Of a DNA stretch of 64,000 bases, positions 61,943 to 64,000 are shown in pieces. The notes under the pieces are model-generated. The model saw nothing but the letters and a program-made list of their open reading frames with translations. It ran no database searches and was not told the origin of the DNA. The DNA is from Thermococcus eurythermalis. Lineage in GTDB: Archaea; Methanobacteriota_B; Thermococci; Thermococcales; Thermococcaceae. Position numbers and translations under genes: made by a program. The stretch spans positions 1,922,001 to 1,986,000 of the forward strand of contig NZ_CP008887.1 of NCBI RefSeq assembly GCF_000769655.1. The letters are read 5' to 3'. Within the stretch, counting starts at the first letter, position 1; each line of letters opens with the position of its first letter.

Positions 61943-62203
61943 ATGGGGAAAGTCAAAACGAGCGTTTACGTCGACGAGGAGCTGTGGAAGGAATTTAAAG
62001 AGCTGGCCCTTCGTGAGGGAAGCGAGGTCAGCAGACTGCTGGAGGAGGCGCTGATGAACTACCTCATAAACGAGGTCTTGAAGGACGTTGATGACTCAGA
62101 AGTTCCCCTGTGGTTCGAGCCACTCGACGTTGGTGGCGAGAGCAGTCAAAAGCTCCTGAGGGAGATGAGGGATGACCGCGAGAAGCGTTTACTTGGACAG
62201 TAG
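61943..62203 (+). CDS. vapB: VapB-type ribbon-helix-helix antitoxin
   Basis: 86 residues. The N-terminus KTSVYVDEELWKEFKELALR is a ribbon-helix-helix DNA-binding domain (strand TSVYV, two helices); the C-terminal part, with VPLWFEPLDVGG and [12 protein letters not shown], would bind the toxin. It overlaps the PIN toxin gene by 32 nt, the same overlap as in the pair at 20 kb. It probably represses its own operon through the palindrome immediately upstream. Confidence 0.9.
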   Translation: MGKVKTSVYVDEELWKEFKELALREGSEVSRLLEEALMNYLINEVLKDVDDSEVPLWFEPLDVGGESSQKLLREMRDDREKRLLGQ

Positions 62204-62636
62204 TGCAATCTTGAAGAGGTATCTGAACGAAAACGGGAGTGACGTTGTGAAGAAAGCCTTCAGGGACGCCTACAGGGGCGAGGTTAAGCTGGCCTTCAGC
62301 TTCTGGAACATAGGCGAGGTAATCGGGATATTCGACAAAAAGCTGAGGAGAGGCCAGCTCACAGAGGAGGAGTTCAACTTCCTGAAGAGGGGCTTCCTTG
62401 CGGAGGTAAAGAGGTTCACGAGGCTGGGTGTCCTTGAGGTCGTTCCCGTCCATTCCCTGCTCCTCGCCGATGCGTGGGAGCTGATTGAGAGGTATCACAT
62501 TTATCAGGCTGACGCCTTGCAAATAGTTTCGGCGAAGCATGTAAAGGCCGATGCCTTTTACACTGCAGATAAGAGGCTTCACGAGGTGGCCCTTAAAGAG
62601 GGCCTGAACTCAATTCTCTTGGGGGTGAGAGAATGA
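62172..62636 (+). CDS. vapC: VapC-type PIN ribonuclease toxin
   Basis: 154 residues with PIN acidic residues in [14 protein letters not shown] (first Asp), [12 protein letters not shown] (Glu), [13 protein letters not shown] (Asp) and [12 protein letters not shown] (Asp). This matches metal-dependent RNases of the VapC group. It overlaps vapB by 32 nt and the archease gene start by 4 nt. RNA target unknown. Confidence 0.92.
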   Translation: MTARSVYLDSSAILKRYLNENGSDVVKKAFRDAYRGEVKLAFSFWNIGEVIGIFDKKLRRGQLTEEEFNFLKRGFLAEVKRFTRLGVLEVVPVHSLLLADAWELIERYHIYQADALQIVSAKHVKADAFYTADKRLHEVALKEGLNSILLGVRE

Positions 62637-63061
62637 GAAAGTGGGAGCACTACGAGCATACCGCTGACATAGGCGTTCGCGGTTACGGCTCAACGCTTGA
62701 GGAGGCCTTTGAGGCAGTCGCGTTGGGACTCTTTGACGTGATGGTGGACGTGAGGAAGGTCGAGCCGAGGGAATGTCGCGAGGTTGAGGTGGAGGAAGAG
62801 GACTTAGAGGCTCTCCTGTACAGCTTCCTTGAAGAGCTCCTCGTGCTCCACGACATGGAGGGGCTGGTCTTCGGCGACGTTAGAGTCAGGATAGAGAAGA
62901 CAGAGAACGGCTACCGCCTCAAAGCGAAGGCCTGTGGCGAGGTTCTCGACTACGAGAAGCACGAGCCGAAGGAGGAAGTCAAGGCAATAACCTACCACGA
63001 CATGAAAATCGAAAAGCTCCCGGACGGGCGCTGGATGGCGCAGTTCGTCCCCGACCTGTGA
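62633..63061 (+). CDS. Archease
   Basis: 142 residues; a small chaperone/cofactor that modulates tRNA m5C methyltransferase specificity and activates the RtcB ligase in other systems. Typical strings are [21 protein letters not shown] around [20 protein letters not shown], and the C-terminal WMAQFVPDL with the metal-binding Asp. It is followed 9 nt later by the NSUN-type methyltransferase, the same pairing described in Pyrococcus abyssi. Confidence 0.95.
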   Translation: MRKWEHYEHTADIGVRGYGSTLEEAFEAVALGLFDVMVDVRKVEPRECREVEVEEEDLEALLYSFLEELLVLHDMEGLVFGDVRVRIEKTENGYRLKAKACGEVLDYEKHEPKEEVKAITYHDMKIEKLPDGRWMAQFVPDL

Positions 63062-63070
63062 GGTGATTGG

Positions 63071-64000
63071 ATGAGCGCGAGGGACGTTATTAGGGAAGCA
63101 AATTCAGCCTTTTACGAGCGCTACTCAAAGCTCGACGATTCGGACGAGTTCTGGGAGTTCATGGTTAAGCCCCTCAGGCAGAGCATCAGAGTGAACACGC
63201 TCAAGGCCCCGCTGGAGGTAGTAGTTGAGAGACTCAGGGAGGAGTTCGAGCTCGAACCGATTCCCTGGGTTAGGGAGGGGTTCTTCATCAACGTTGATAA
63301 CCTCGCAAAAGTCCCGGAGCACGGCCTCGGCTTAATCTTCGGGCAGGAGGCAAGCTCGATGATTCCGCCGGTGGTTCTCGAGCCGAGGCCGGGAGAGCTC
63401 GTCCTCGACATGGCCGCCGCGCCGGGCTCGAAGACAGGACAAATAGCCCAGTACATGGAGAACGATGGGTGCATAATAGCAAACGACCCCAACAGGGACA
63501 GGGCCAACGTCCTGATAGCGAACCTCAACAGAATGGGGGTTCTGATAGCGAGGGTAACGACGCGGGACGGGACTAAATTCGCGCGCTTCGAGAACACCTT
63601 CGACAGGGTTCTATTGGATGCACCGTGCTCCTCAGTCGGAATGATACGAAAGAGCTGGCGCTTCCTGAGGGAGTGGCGTGAGAAGGCCGTCGTCAAGTAC
63701 ATGAACATTCAGAAGAGGCTCATCTTGGCCGGTTACAAAGCGCTCAAGCCAGGGGGAGTTATGGTTTACTCAACCTGTACCATAGACCCGCTTGAGAACG
63801 AGGAGGTCGTTGACTACCTCCTGAGGAAGACCGATGCGAGGCTGGAGAGGATAGAACTGCCCGTGAAGACGAGCGAGCCCGTCCTTGAGTGGGAGGGGAA
63901 GACCTACTCTGACGAGCTGAAAAAGGCTCTGCGCATACACCCGAACGACAACGACACCGAGGCCTTCTTCATAGCGAAGATAGTCAAGCCGGGTGATGAA
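63071..64000 (+). CDS. RNA (cytosine-5-)-methyltransferase, NOL1/NOP2/Sun family, 3' end outside window
   Basis: 310 residues are visible from ATG 63071 (GGTGATTGG before it) to the right edge, still open. LDMAAAPGSKTGQIAQYM is the SAM motif I, VLLDAPCSSVGM carries motif IV with a catalytic cysteine (PC), and MVYSTCTIDPLENEE carries the TC motif VI cysteine, so both cysteines of the m5C mechanism are present. The archease partner upstream points to a tRNA substrate. Only the extreme C-terminus is missing. Confidence 0.95.
   Translation, partial: MSARDVIREANSAFYERYSKLDDSDEFWEFMVKPLRQSIRVNTLKAPLEVVVERLREEFELEPIPWVREGFFINVDNLAKVPEHGLGLIFGQEASSMIPPVVLEPRPGELVLDMAAAPGSKTGQIAQYMENDGCIIANDPNRDRANVLIANLNRMGVLIARVTTRDGTKFARFENTFDRVLLDAPCSSVGMIRKSWRFLREWREKAVVKYMNIQKRLILAGYKALKPGGVMVYSTCTIDPLENEEVVDYLLRKTDARLERIELPVKTSEPVLEWEGKTYSDELKKALRIHPNDNDTEAFFIAKIVKPGDE

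Overview
The window is chromosomal DNA from a hyperthermophilic archaeon of the order Thermococcales, most like Thermococcus. Evidence: TATA/BRE promoters; GTG and TTG starts behind GGAGGTG-type Shine-Dalgarno sites; 4-nt gene overlaps; and archaeal markers (topoisomerase VI, aIF1A, AglB, GGGP synthase, Taw2, TrmY, ABCE1, archease, a tungsten aldehyde:ferredoxin oxidoreductase). The order RNase HII / GT39-like membrane protein / methyltransferase / small PCNA-binding-type protein / GlmS / AglB matches what I recall from T. kodakarensis.

Layout. 1-5.7 kb: a leftward information-processing operon, aIF1A - Rio kinase - Dim2-like KH protein - Top6B - Top6A - DUF530-like protein (runs off the left edge). 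5.8-7.5 kb: metal-ABC ATPase and permease. 7.5-16 kb: rnhB, a glycosyltransferase, a methyltransferase, glmS and aglB (N-glycosylation). 16-22.7 kb: short housekeeping genes, often overlapping at their 3' ends (adk, trmY, GGGPS, a PIN/antitoxin pair, an M55 peptidase). 22.7-31 kb: an H/ACA-type sRNA, an AOR-family tungsten enzyme, an archaeal ATPase, taw2, a C/D box sRNA, a Cas4-like nuclease, a histone-fold protein and the two cyclic 2,3-diphosphoglycerate genes. 31-37.5 kb: a metallophosphoesterase, CBS pair, class II amidotransferase, HsdR_N-type protein, HypE-like protein and ABCE1.

37.6-51.7 kb is a type III-B CRISPR island: a broken membrane-CARF gene, a CARF pseudogene next to a solo IS200/IS605-type right end, then a leftward operon cas1-cas2-cmr1-cmr2-cmr3-csx1-cmr4-cmr5-cmr6, with cas6 rightward on the far side. 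No real CRISPR array is present. Instead, both ends of the operon carry a colinear, diverged ~550-nt noncoding block in the same orientation. Each ends in a TATA box and one near-identical 30-nt CRISPR-like repeat. I read these as two orphan leaders. Cas1 is frameshifted at its C-terminus and Cas10/Cmr2 lacks the HD nuclease signature but keeps GGDD. The picture is a locus that has probably lost adaptation and its arrays but keeps RNA targeting and cyclic-oligoadenylate signalling.

51.7-64 kb: a polytopic membrane protein, two small proteins, an MrfA/Hrq1-like helicase, an archaeal-ATPase pseudogene, an IMPACT-family protein, a HAD phosphatase, a PAP2-like membrane protein, tRNA-Thr(CGT), a GT2 enzyme, panB, a VapBC pair, archease and the start of its partner RNA m5C methyltransferase.
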